In this document: in pieces, positions 24,949-42,760 of the stretch
Layout of the letters: each line of letters begins with the position of its first letter
Position numbering within the stretch: position 1 is the first letter of the stretch
From: Amphibalanus amphitrite
Lineage: Eukaryota > Arthropoda > Thecostraca > Balanomorpha > Balanidae
Length of the DNA: 64,000 nt
Direction: 5' to 3'
Assembly (NCBI RefSeq): GCF_019059575.1
Contig: NW_024882207.1
Span: forward strand, 307,137 to 371,136
Translations under genes and position numbers: made by a program
The notes under the pieces: generated by a model
What the model was told of the DNA's origin: nothing
Database searches by the model: none
The model's input: only the letters and a program-made list of their open reading frames with translations

Positions 24949-25720
24949 TCATTTGACACTGGTCACAGGCTCACATGTCCGGCGTGGCACGGTGGAATGT
25001 GGCTCTCGCTCACACGTCTCTGCACCCGATAATCACTCTGTCGCTCCCGATTCCCTCCACACGCGCGGCACGGCGCCGAGCGACGCCGGCCCACCGCCAC
25101 TGGCTACGGACGATATAGGTATATACGGATAGGCTGGCTCACTACGCTCTCACATACGGGACAAACACACTCTGTACATTGTGTCGACCCTCGGCGCAGC
25201 GGCCGAGAAAATAATAACGTCTGAAACGATTTCGTCGCGGCGCCTCGGGCCCGCCGCCGTCTGCAGCTGCGCGCGGCAGCTCAACAAACAGCCGGGCGGC
25301 CCAACTATTCGATGGCACCGATACGAGGCAGGCGCCGCGGCAATAGAATATACAACTGATCCTAGCCGGCCGTGCGCGGCGCACATCAACTATACACGCA
25401 CATGATTAGGGCGGCCGGGCGGCGGGGACTGGGTGGCCGCCCCGGCCCGGGCCGGTGGAATGTACAGCGGCCGTGTGCCCGACACGTGCCCACGCTTCTG
25501 CATACCGACTCTGAAACACGCCGCCGGGAGGGCACACATCAGTCTACTGCGTGAAGCTGGGGGAGGGGCGTTCAGTACCGCATAAAACGTCTAAAAGGTG
25601 TCCATAGCTGCTAACATCCATTACCACATTGCTACTTTTCGTGTTTAACCGATCGACTGTTCACAACCTGCCCGATTTCTGAACGTCGTCAAATCACAGT
25701 GCCGACATCTTACCTGGAGC

Positions 25721-33013
<7,293 letters not shown>

Positions 33014-33437
33014 TGTGTCTTTCTATTTTACTCCAAACAAGAAGCAAACAATCAACCGCGACCCGACACCCGAAACTCGAGAAACGAGTGCGGCGATCGA
33101 CGAGGCACAGCCGCGTGAGGTCACACGATTCGATGTACTTCATTTTCACGAAGTACCTATAATAGGTGTTTTAATGGCCATAAAGTCATTTTTTTGGAAA
33201 AAATAATTGATGTAGTGAAAAGTTATGAGCAATAGTTTGTATACATTAACACGAAATAAATGAAATCATATTGAAGTACAGCAATTGCTAGTTGTTTTCA
33301 GAATTCTTCTTCGGTAAAGGGACCTCAAAGACGAATTTTAGACCAGCCGGTATTTCTTTTGCAAAACCAGTGTGAAAGAAATGCTAGGTATCTGTAAGAA
33401 TATTGGGAAATGCTTTGCTTTGTTATAAGCAAATAGC
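33014..33437 (-). promoter_or_regulatory. Probable promoter and 5' UTR region of V-ATPase A
   Basis: The region immediately upstream of the proposed exon 1. It contains a CpG-containing stretch (33,055-33,120) within AT-rich DNA, and no clear TATA box at a usual spacing. The right limit is the target duplication of the hAT-like element at 33,438. Confidence 0.35.
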
Positions 33438-34534
33438 CAGTGGCGGCGGAAGGTATTCTAGGATAGGGGTGCAAACGATATTGAAGCGCCCCTTCCCGCT
33501 GGGCGCCCCTTACCATATACACGGTTGTAGTAACACAAACAGTGAAGAGACGTTTGACAATGTGACCTGTTAACACGTTCAGAATTACAGTTTTATGTAA
33601 CGAGAAATAGTTAGGTACATTCCATAGCGTAAATGTAACCTTCATAATGTTCGTTTAGAACCAACCTCATCACCATATCATAAGATTCTCCAAATAAGGC
33701 ATATCGAAAAGAGTTCCACGGTTCCAATACCTTCGTGTGGACTAGTGAATAAGGCGCCGAATCCCTAACTCGGTGACAGAGAATTGCAGGCCGGTAAGCA
33801 GCATGCCGCCTGGGCTGCACTGCACTATTGCATTCAGTGGTGTCATCAGTATCACGTCAGCCCTTCGGAACGGACATCCTGGCTCAATGTCATTCAAGCA
33901 TTTGTAAAAAAATTCATTCCAACCAAACACTTCTGTATTTTGACAATGTACAGGACACACACACTCATTGTTTTGTGTCATTAGTGATAATATAAACGAC
34001 AAACCGCCCCCGATAAATGTTACACAAACTAATTTCCTCTCGCATATCGGCCATCAGGCGCCCCTTTTTGTCGCATGGAGCCTGCAACGCTATAAGCCCT
34101 CATATGTTCGTGTTGGCGTTCGGAGGCTATTCGCCTTCAAAGACGTCTCCATAAATGTTTCTTTTTCGTCCCACACACAGGTGCCCTTCTTTCGCATGCA
34201 GGCGCCCCTCTTCCGCATGGCGCGCTTCTCGAGTGGCTGCGCCCTCCTAGCCTTTATCGCCTGGCAAGATTATATTCGACAGGGTCGGCAGCATCTGCAT
34301 TTGTTTCAGATAAGGATGCCCTCCACTCTTCAGCATATCAAAAGATACTTTTCCCACGTCATTGCCACCCTCTTCGTGTCACAAGTGCCTTTATCAGTTG
34401 CGGTGTCGCACTGCTCAGCTTTATGGCTGCCGCACCTCTAAACTTCCTGCCTCCTCTACATATTTTCGAGGCGCCCCTTTCCATAACTTTAGGGTGCAGC
34501 TGCCCCCCTTGCCCCCCTGCTTCCGCCGCCACTG
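33438..34534. mobile_element. hAT-like element D, 1.10 kb
   Basis: The termini CAGTGGCGGCGGAAG and CTTCCGCCGCCACTG are perfect 15-bp inverted repeats, flanked by a perfect 8-bp duplication CAAATAGC at 33,430-33,437 and 34,535-34,542. The interior carries GGCGCCCCTT phrases at both sides (about 33,490, 34,060, 34,200, 34,470), shared with element C. No transposase is seen. It lies about 0.4 kb upstream of the V-ATPase start. Confidence 0.92.
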
Positions 34535-34542
34535 CAAATAGC

Positions 34543-37500
34543 AGTGACAACGAATGACGATATTATAGCAAGCTTCAACGCCCAATCATCCATAAAATGG
34601 ATTAGTTAAATAACATTTTTTGTTCCCTGCTATCTGAAAATTAAACTGAAAAAACAGTGCTGCATTGCTTTCAGTCACAGACCTTTGATTGCTATGAAGT
34701 GTTAACTCGGTGTTAAGTTTACACCGAGTGTAAACTTGCCTATGAGCATAATGAGGTAAGAGGTTGAACTTGAAGCCCGGCTGTTAGTTTTTCAAAAAAT
34801 ATTCACATCTTACATGCAGAATATACGTCAGGTTAAGTTACAATCGATTGAAAAAGAGCAATTAGCAACGGGTTCTGGTCTAAAACTGGACCAAACGGTA
34901 GCCGCTGCAGCCCATCCCTTTGATATTTGTTGTAATGTCACCGACAGGTGGCAGCACATAGACATGATATTAGAAACAGGTGGCAGCACGCGTCAGGGGC
35001 TTTGGCCGTCCCGTCGTATGGATGGTGAACTTTGAGGAACGAGGGCGGCGATCCCGTTTAGTGGGTTCTTTGGGGGTTTATGGGTGAATGCTTGGTAGAG
35101 TTCTGTGTCCCCAAAATATGCATAATCGAGTTGAGTCACTACGATCCATGGTCTGGGAATTGCATCAAATCCCTCAGTTGCTATGATCGGTGTTGTATTA
35201 GGGACGATATCACTGTTAATTGCACTCAAAGAACATTTTTGATCATTGATGAACTTTTAAAATGTGCAAGAGTCTTATACTTTCATCCTCACCCTGCTCC
35301 CGTTTGTAAACAAACCCATTCTCATTCCCCTCTGAATGGTCAGAGGATCGCCATCTTGGATATAGTGTTCATCCGCACTGATATGTTTCATGAATGGAGA
35401 ATTCTTTTACATCCGAACACCCATTAAATCTTCAAAAAATGAGTCATTGCAATTGAAAAATACTTTTTAGTCAGTATTAAATTTTTAATATATTCATGTA
35501 AGGGTCGGCGTCCTGCTGAAACAGACATATTCCAAATACTATGGTTTTGGTGCGAATATCGAGCTTGGGCGTTCAGTGGAACGTCGGCTCGCAAATGTCA
35601 GTGGTCGTCCATGAATTTTGTGACCAAAAATGAAGAGTCAAAAACGAAGATGGGGATCCCGTAAGGAGGGGATTTATGTGAAACATGACAGAGGGATATG
35701 AAGAGTAAGTAATTAAAGTCATTCGTACCTTTCCTGTGCTTTTACCATCGGTTTGCATGTGCGCCATTCATGTAAATCTGCTCTCAATTGGATTTTTGGC
35801 CCTGATGCATGTCTGTTGGAATTATACCACATAACTGGACCTGTTACTGTTTTTATTTTTTTGTATGACGTGTTTGGCATGAGAAACTGGTGAACGTTGT
35901 TGAGACTCGATAACTGCATAGGGATGTCGTGATATAAAGCTTGGGCGATAGTCAGTTTCAGACATGCAAGCCAGGCAGCAACTGATGATGAGCCCTTCTA
36001 GCCAGAGTGCCATCCACACCAGCACAGACGGACCAGCCTGAAAGTCTGCGCCACCTCACATTTTTAGAAGATTTATGCTATTTACTGCAGAATTTAGATG
36101 GTGGCGGTGCTAGCTAATGATGTAGAAACTGCAATTCAAGTCCAATTCCCTTATTTCATGCTGAACTGTGCTTTGCCTTCTGCATACACTTTTCCATTAT
36201 AGGCCAAAACAGCAGTACATCATGGTGTTATACCAGTCCAATGCACTGAACACTAACCCCGTACACCATGACACCACATCAACATCACAGTAAATCAGCA
36301 TTGCTTTGCTGAGTGCCCCAGCACCAATAAGACATTAAAATTGCAATGCCTTGCATCCTGGCTAAGGCTAAGCTTAGGCTCTTAGGAATGCAGTGGTGTA
36401 TGCATATTGTGAGATGCCTGTTTGTTGCTAGCATTTTATTCTTGTCTTCCCATTGCTAACATAACTTATAAACTTATACTTGTCAGTCTTCTGTCCAGCT
36501 GTTCTAATTTATGCTACTGGATAATGTAGGACAATGTGAATAGTAGTATTACATCAATGTAATAGTGAAGGCAGTAATGTGAAGTTACCTGTAATAAGTG
36601 CCTCTTTATCTACCTGCTTCTCCTTGCTTAGGTACTTAACATCCACAGCAGTTGAGAAGCCAAAGCTATATGGTGTCTTGCCAGTTAAGCCATTTCATGC
36701 TATGGCATATGCTCCTTTAATGACTTGCCTGTTTTATTAGCCTGCCAATCTTCCTTCCACAACCATGGCTGATGTAGTAAGGAGTAGAAACCTGTTCTGC
36801 ATAGAGCTGTGTCAATTCTCATGTGGGGCTGAATTCACTGGGATTGTTTGAAGGGTCCTTGCAAAATGTTGCCATGTTCCAGACACAGCTGAGCCAGTTC
36901 TTGAGGAGCATTAGCAGGGTCCTCTTTTCTGGAAGCTGAATGACTATTAGTTGACCACAGTAGCCCAGGATGCCTCATCAATGATTGCTGTTGCTGCATG
37001 GTTGCTGAACTTCAGTGTCACATAGACTGACTGTTCCTTCCATTTGTGTCTTCCTGCCCACAACAACATCTCTCAAGAAGTAATCCTGTTGTTACATGTG
37101 ATGTGTTGTGTCTGTTTGATTGTTGTTGAAGTTCAGCTACAACTCTTCTTCTTTGTACTGTAGGAGAGAAGAAGCAACATTGAAATGCTCATGAAGGGTC
37201 ATTGCTTCTCTTTATTATCAACCAGCTTGTTACCTTGGTAACCTGGCTTGAGCTAATATTTTGATGCTGTACCATTCAGGCTACTTGGCAAGCTGTTCAG
37301 ATACAGAATGAACGTTTAAAACAGACTGGTAGCCAGCACAAACTTTTTTGACTGCTGATTACCTGGATCCAGTCAGAGCAGGAGCTGCCACGAAATCTCT
37401 CATATCGTGGCATATCGTGGCATTGAAGAAGGCCCCAATCCATGGCAGTATCCAGCCTCAATTTCCATGTGCTGCCATCTTGGGGAGAAGCCTGCGTGTT

Positions 37501-38926
37501 TGACTGGTGCCTGACACACTTTGACAAGGCTGGCAATGCTGACGGGTTTACCGCATTCGACCGCTCAGCTCCAGTGCCCTGCAGCAACCAGCAGTTGCCG
37601 TCGTGCGTGAGCCGCGCAGACGGAACCTGTGCTGAGATCCGACGAGAAGGTCTTCAGCTGGTTGGGTTTATGCGTTTGTGTGCATGCATTACATTACAAC
37701 CGCTGAAAACTCATCGGAGCTGACTCATTCGAGGCCGATTAGCTGATGCGGCAATTTTGCGCTCTGACCTGGCGAATGCCTCCAGCTACAATACGTTTGT
37801 CTTTATCACACAGCCAAGAGTGTCTTCAGCGAAATCAGTGATATCAGTCACATTCTACCGAGCTGATGTCCTGGACGGTGCGCACGCATAGGGAAAGCTT
37901 TTTTTGCCTTACCATTCCCAGGTCAGCGTTACAGTGAGGTGGAACCCTGGGCTGGCCATCCCGGTCCTTGACAAGAGGTTCTGAGATCTGACAACGGGCT
38001 GGAGATCCCTCTCAAGGTCTGTGGTATGAAGTCTGCGTGGGCCCCACATTTCAACAGATCCATACCTGTACCGTGTGGAAAGGTCATCCGCCAGTTTTAG
38101 GGGGCCCACGATCACCTCTGAGGGACTCCGGCTTCGACTGTGCCTCACTCCTCAGCTCTTTTGCTGCTTCAATCTTTTGCGGTAGTCGTTTATGTCGGGT
38201 GGTGCAACTGGCAGTATGGTTCCCAAGTTATTTGTTAAAAAGGTGTTTTTAAACGTGGCGATTTTGACAAAGAGATAGAAAGAAACACATCAAAGTCTTT
38301 GATTGGTGACGCTGTAGTTTGTTTTGTATTCAGCCGTGAGAAAATAGCAATAATGGCACCAATATTAGCAGGCGTTGACTTTTGCGGAGAGAACGATCTA
38401 ACGTTCTCGCTCAGCTTTGGAGTACGGGCAAGGTTGAGTATGGGCGCAAAATGCCTTATAGTCGGCGTGCCCTGAAGCCCCAAAAACATACAAACAAACG
38501 AGAATGAGTAGTTCACTAGTTCATGAAACTTTACCGTGAAAAAATCACGTTGGTTATCACCTTGGCTTATGCTCATATGGTGTAGTAAGCTTAGGATGGT
38601 ATAAAAAAAGACGCAAATTGTATAGTACGTTTTATAACATATCGTCTGATGTGCTTGGTTTTTGCTTCTCCTTTTTTTGTGGACTTGATTTTTGTGAGCC
38701 TTATTTTTGCGCTTTATTTTCTGCGTTTTGCAGACAAGTTTGGAATTTGGTACAGGGTAGTGTTCACCGAACTTTTAGCTTCTTAAAAGCGCGATTGTCA
38801 TGTTTGCTGTCGATTTTTGCTAGTTTTTTTCTGCCCACCCATTTCCGTATGAATGTTTGCTTTATTGTTACGCATGGTTCATTGCTATGTTCATTGCTGA
38901 ATTTCGGCATAGCAAACCAACGATCT
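34543..38926. other. Unassigned intergenic DNA
   Basis: 4.4 kb of mostly AT-rich sequence, more CpG-rich at about 37,480-37,640. No splice-compatible coding series, no RNA gene and no bounded mobile element recognised. Confidence 0.45.
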
Positions 38927-39411
38927 GGGCCTCGTTTCATAAAAGGAATTACTTACGGCATTCCGTCAATTATGCCAGATTTGGCGTATTTGATGCCAAT
39001 TCGGTTTCATAAAGCCGGAGACCGGAGTAATTCACGCCATCGAAATTACGGAGCTTCATTTACGGCAAATGCTCGAATCCGGACCAATTGATGCCATTTG
39101 GGTTTCATAAAACGACGTAATTAACGCCAACTATTTTATCAAGTTCTTGATATCAGTGGTGTAAACTACGCACAAAAATGTTGCGTGAATTTGAATTAAT
39201 GTGAAGATTCGAAGCTAATTTTTAATATATTTTATAATGTTGAGCCCGGTGAGGAAGAAAGAACAGCCAAAATGAGAAAAAGAAACTGCAAATCTTCTGT
39301 ACCAGTCGCTTTTTGTGGCAGCTATCGGAATTTTGTTTATTCGCCGCGCCGCGCCACTCTCGTAGTAAGGCACTTCTGCTTAGCTGGCTTTCTGCTGTTT
39401 TCAATATGGGA

Positions 39412-39545
39412 CCGTGTATATCACACCACGGTGAGATTTACACAATACCGGCCATTTGTGTAAATCACACCCACCCCGGTGTGATATACACAAAATCTAC
39501 TACGTAGTGTAAATCACACCCGGGTGAGGAATACACAGAGAGGGC
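39412..39545. repeat. GTGTAAATCACACC palindromic minisatellite (left block)
   Basis: Repeated near-palindromes of the form TGTATATCACACCACGGTGA and GTGTAAATCACACCCGGGTG. The same units recur at 40,205-40,680, the two blocks flanking the tRNA-like, hairpin and telomere-repeat segment. Confidence 0.85.
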
Positions 39546-39698
39546 AGCTGTGTGTATATCTCACTAGGATGTGACGTCATAGCAACGCTGAACGTCCATT
39601 GGTCAGAGCAGTGACTCTGCTCGCCCATTGGTCAGATCAGACTAAGCACTACGAATATTCCGGCGGGATTCCGGGCGTCCTCTCTCTCGGAATCAGCT

Positions 39699-39780
39699 GA
39701 CCGCCTGGCCTAGTGGTGAAGGTGCTTGCATCATGATACGAATGTTGCGGGTTCGAGTCCCGTCGATGCGGGCGCTTTTT
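39699..39780 (+). ncRNA. tRNA-like Pol III unit (SINE head or tRNA pseudogene)
   Basis: An A box, TGGCCTAGTGG (39,706-39,716), and a perfect B box, GGTTCGAGTCC (39,750-39,760), lie 33 bp apart, with a T5 run at 39,776-39,780 as a possible terminator. The D and T arms pair, but the acceptor and anticodon stems do not, so this is not a functional tRNA. Just downstream, ATGCGGG and CCCGCAT form a hairpin around the T run. Confidence 0.6.
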
Positions 39781-39914
39781 CCCGCATTTTCGCTTTTCCT
39801 TGGTAGCGGTGGGTTCGCTGCCGACCGACAAGTTTAAAAGCACCAATACAATATGGAAAGCGACGTCTGAATGCTCGTGGCGAAGCGGTGCAGTGCCGAA
39901 GGCAATGCCTTAGG

Positions 39915-40049
39915 AGAGATTACAGGCAATGGTAAGTCAAATATTTTTAGGTTAAGTGGTTGTGTATCTGGCTTCAGGCCGAAGGCCTGAAGCCTGATGC
40001 ACAACCACTTAACCTAAAAATATTTGACTTACCATTGCTTGCAATCTCT
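39915..40049. repeat. 135-bp near-perfect hairpin
   Basis: The left arm (AGAGATTACAGGCAATGG onward through AAATATTTTTAGGTTAAGTG) is mirrored by the right arm ending CCATTGCTTGCAATCTCT. The inner 113 bp (39,926-40,038) are almost perfectly symmetric, with GGCTTCAGGCC/GGCCTGAAGCC at the centre. Confidence 0.92.
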
Positions 40050-40100
40050 TCATGCGAGTACCTTCTTCCTCATCCACGGGTAGGCAAAAATCAGTAGGTC

Positions 40101-40154
40101 AGGTTAGGTTAGGTTAGGTTAGGTTAGGTTAGGTTAGGTTAGGTTAGGTTAGGT
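40101..40154. repeat. Interstitial telomeric repeat (TTAGG)n, about 10 perfect units
   Basis: Fifty-four uninterrupted bases of AGGTT/TTAGG pentamers, followed by degenerate AGGTC units up to about 40,175. TTAGG is the ancestral arthropod telomere repeat. Here it is internal, within an inverted-repeat element, and more than 20 kb of gene-bearing DNA follows. Confidence 0.95.
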
Positions 40155-40204
40155 CATGTCAGGTCAGGTCAGGTCTAAGGTTTGGTTAAGTGTCTTGTTA
40201 CCGT

Positions 40205-40680
40205 GCCTACTGTGTAAATCTCACCCAGGTGCTGCGTGGTTTGACACCCAGGTGTGATTTACCCACTACCGAGCACACAGTGTATATCACACCCTGGTGA
40301 GATTTACACATTGGCTAGGCCTACTGTGTAAATCACACCTAGGTGCTGCGTGGTTTGACACCCAGGTGTGATTTACACACTAGGAGCACATTGTGTATAT
40401 CACACCACGGTGTGATTTACGCATTTGCCGGGCCTACTGTGTAAATCACACCCAGGTGCTGCGTGGTCTGACACCCGGGTGTGATTTACACACTAGGAGC
40501 ACATTGTGTATATCACACCCCGGTGTGATTTACGCATTGCCGGCCCACTGTGTAAATCACACTCCGCGTGGTGTGATATACACAGGAGTAGTGTATTGTG
40601 TAAATCACACCCGGGTGAGGTTTACACTACAGTGCGATGCATTATGTAAATCTCACCGTGGTGTGATATACACGCGTCCT
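40205..40680. repeat. ~112-bp palindromic minisatellite (right block)
   Basis: Units begin at about 40,209, 40,322 and 40,433. Each contains CTGTGTAAATCACACC, GGTGCTGCGTGGT, CACCCAGGTGTGATTTACAC and a GTGTATATCACACCACGGTG near-palindrome. Later units are shorter and diverged. Non-coding. Confidence 0.9.
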
Positions 40681-40985
40681 TTCAATATATTGATTTAATA
40701 AAGGATGGTCAGCAAAATCGTTTTTGTTTTTTCATAAATAATTTTTACGATTTAATTTCAACATAATTGTTTTATAATTTCTTTAAAAAAATAAGTGTTG
40801 ACATGAAATTGTAATTTGTAGGTCGCTTGATAAATTACGGTAACTACGCAAATGTGCTTAGTTACGGAGGTGTAAACAATTCCAGTTGTGGCTTTGTGAA
40901 ACCGCTTCATTTGCGCTCCGTAGTTTGAAAGGGTGTGAATTACGGAAAGGTGTAAGTTACGGCAGAGTTTTATGAAACGAGGCCC

Positions 40986-41999
40986 TGATCTGATAATAAG
41001 TAGGTACCTGTTTGCTCGGGTTGTGACAGTGTTTGGGTCTGATGTGTGGTCCATTGAAAGGGCGCCTGTCAATGAGTGAGCTCACGTTGTCGTGTCGGCT
41101 CGGACATTCCTCCGCACCGGCCGGCCGCCGCCGCTGGGGACCGCTGGTGCGTGTCGGTCGTTGGCACGCATACATCGCCGCGGCGGGGCTGTGCGAGTGG
41201 CGTGCTGCGCGTGGCGTGCTGCGCGTGGCGTGCCCCTTCCGGGCGTCGCGCCCCGACCGGACGTCCGGATCCCAGCGCGCGCCAGCGCCCGCGGCTGGTG
41301 GAGCACCCCTCTGTGGGGGAAGTGCAGGCAAACAGTGCCGAATTCCGGTGCAAGAGGGGGAGCGCGTCAGTCGCTGGGGATCGTTGTCAACGCCGCCCCT
41401 GGCGCGGCGTATTTGTGGCTGCCAGCCATTCATTACGTTTTTCACGCGTCCATTCATTCAGCCATTCATTCCTGTCTCGTTCATTCACCTGGGCTGGTTC
41501 CATTCATGTGTGATGGTGTGGTGATGGCTGGTTGCTGTGCAGATCACTGTTGATGGTCGGCTCCATACATTGCAATCCAAATGCTGCGAATATATACCTA
41601 TCTTGTATGGGACAGTTTGTTTTGTCCAGTTTTCACATAATTGATGATTGATTATGAAAATCAGATTCCTCTAGAAAATGTTTTAAGGTGTTATCTGTGT
41701 GCTTTACCTAACTATGCAGTATGTACGAGTAACTGTTATAAAAATTGAAACGATCGTCAACCAACTATACCTTTATCGATCATGCTCAGTTAAAGTTATC
41801 CAATCCGATCCGTCATTATGTAAACCTTTCACTTGATGCTTGACTTAGATTCCTAATAACTTTAGGTAAATATGGAAATTTATTAATCAATATAGCTCGA
41901 TGAAAATGGTTTCCATCTGTGACTGACTCCTTCCATTTTTTTTTTTTTTGCAAGCGTTGTGGTATTCTGCACCGCACCCCTCAGTGTAACCGGTGACAC
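40986..41999. other. Unassigned DNA with a CpG-rich patch
   Basis: About 41,040-41,420 is CpG-rich and includes a GTGGCGTGCTGCGC duplication; the rest is AT-rich. The CpG-rich patch opens several overlapping frames but none with a recognisable domain. Confidence 0.4.
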
Positions 42000-42760
42000 C
42001 TATGCAAACTTTTCGTTTTGCTGTGCTGGAGAGGCACACCGGTAGGGGTGTCGTTCTGCTGCCGTCGTTCGGCGGAGCGCCGGGCCCCGTGTCCGGTTTA
42101 TATCAGTTTTTCCGTGGTCGAGTGTGGGGGCGGCGTTTGGACTCATCTCGGGCGCCGTCCGTTGGCCGGCCGCCAGCTGTCATCTGCGCCCAAAGCGCCG
42201 CGGCCGGCGGCGGGGGCGTGCCGCGCTGCTCTGCCCGCCCCTCTGCCGTGGCGGCCGCCGCCGCTGCCGGCCCGTTTCCGGTGCGCTGGCGGCGCCCGTG
42301 CGGCGCGCTGAATGGGCCGCCGGCGGCGGCGCGCCTTACTACGTCATTCATTGATCGCCGTCCAGCCACCACCGGAAGTGGGGCCCTGGTAATGGTGCCG
42401 CGCCGATACCGACGGCCGCGGCGGCGTGGCCCGCGGGAACGGCCGCCGCTGACCTGGCCGGCAGCGGGCGCGGCACACAGCCCCGGTACCTTTGAAGTGA
42501 CCGGGCGATCCTGCTCCTTTTGTCAGCGGTCCGAGCTAGCGCCGCCCCTGGCCGCTGCGTGAATGATACGCTGGTGCCGGGAGTACGGGGGAAGGACATG
42601 GGGTCTGGGGATGGCCGCTGATGGGACGCCCACTGCCGTCGAGCCCACGGCCGCGGCTAAGTTTAGCCGAATATTGAAGACGGTACGGTGGGGTTCTTTT
42701 TCTGCCGCGCTGATGGGCCACAATGGAAGGTGGCCGGCGGGGCAGAGATCATTAATTGTT
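42000..42760. promoter_or_regulatory. Large CpG island, no assigned gene
   Basis: About 750 bp of very G+C- and CpG-rich sequence with GGCGGC/GCCGCC runs. It lies about 3 kb upstream of the probable Spred promoter island and could be an alternative upstream promoter or untranslated exon, or belong to an unrecognised transcript. The call rests on composition only. Confidence 0.35.

Larger units (their letters stand above)
24277..25720. other. Region downstream of the V-ATPase A gene
   Basis: It contains GACTCCG repeat remnants (24,277-24,340), a hairpin (24,652-24,696) and a CpG-rich stretch (about 24,970-25,530). Part of it is presumably the 3' untranslated region of the minus-strand V-ATPase gene. 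No other gene recognised. Confidence 0.5.
38927..40985. mobile_element. 2.06-kb inverted-repeat element carrying TTAGG repeats
   Basis: The left end GGGCCTCGTTTCATAAAA and the right end TTTTATGAAACGAGGCCC are perfect 18-bp inverted repeats. The flanks are CGATCT and TGATCT, a possible 5-6-bp target duplication. Subterminal DNA on both sides repeats ATTACGG and TTTCATAAA-like phrases. The interior holds palindromic minisatellites, a tRNA-like unit, a hairpin and TTAGG repeats. No transposase; superfamily not assigned. Confidence 0.75.

Noticed and set aside
39699..39780. Functional tRNA gene
   Set aside because: Promoter boxes are present but the acceptor and anticodon stems fail to pair.
40101..40154. 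Chromosome end
   Set aside because: Only about ten TTAGG units, followed by more than 20 kb of non-telomeric DNA including the Spred gene.
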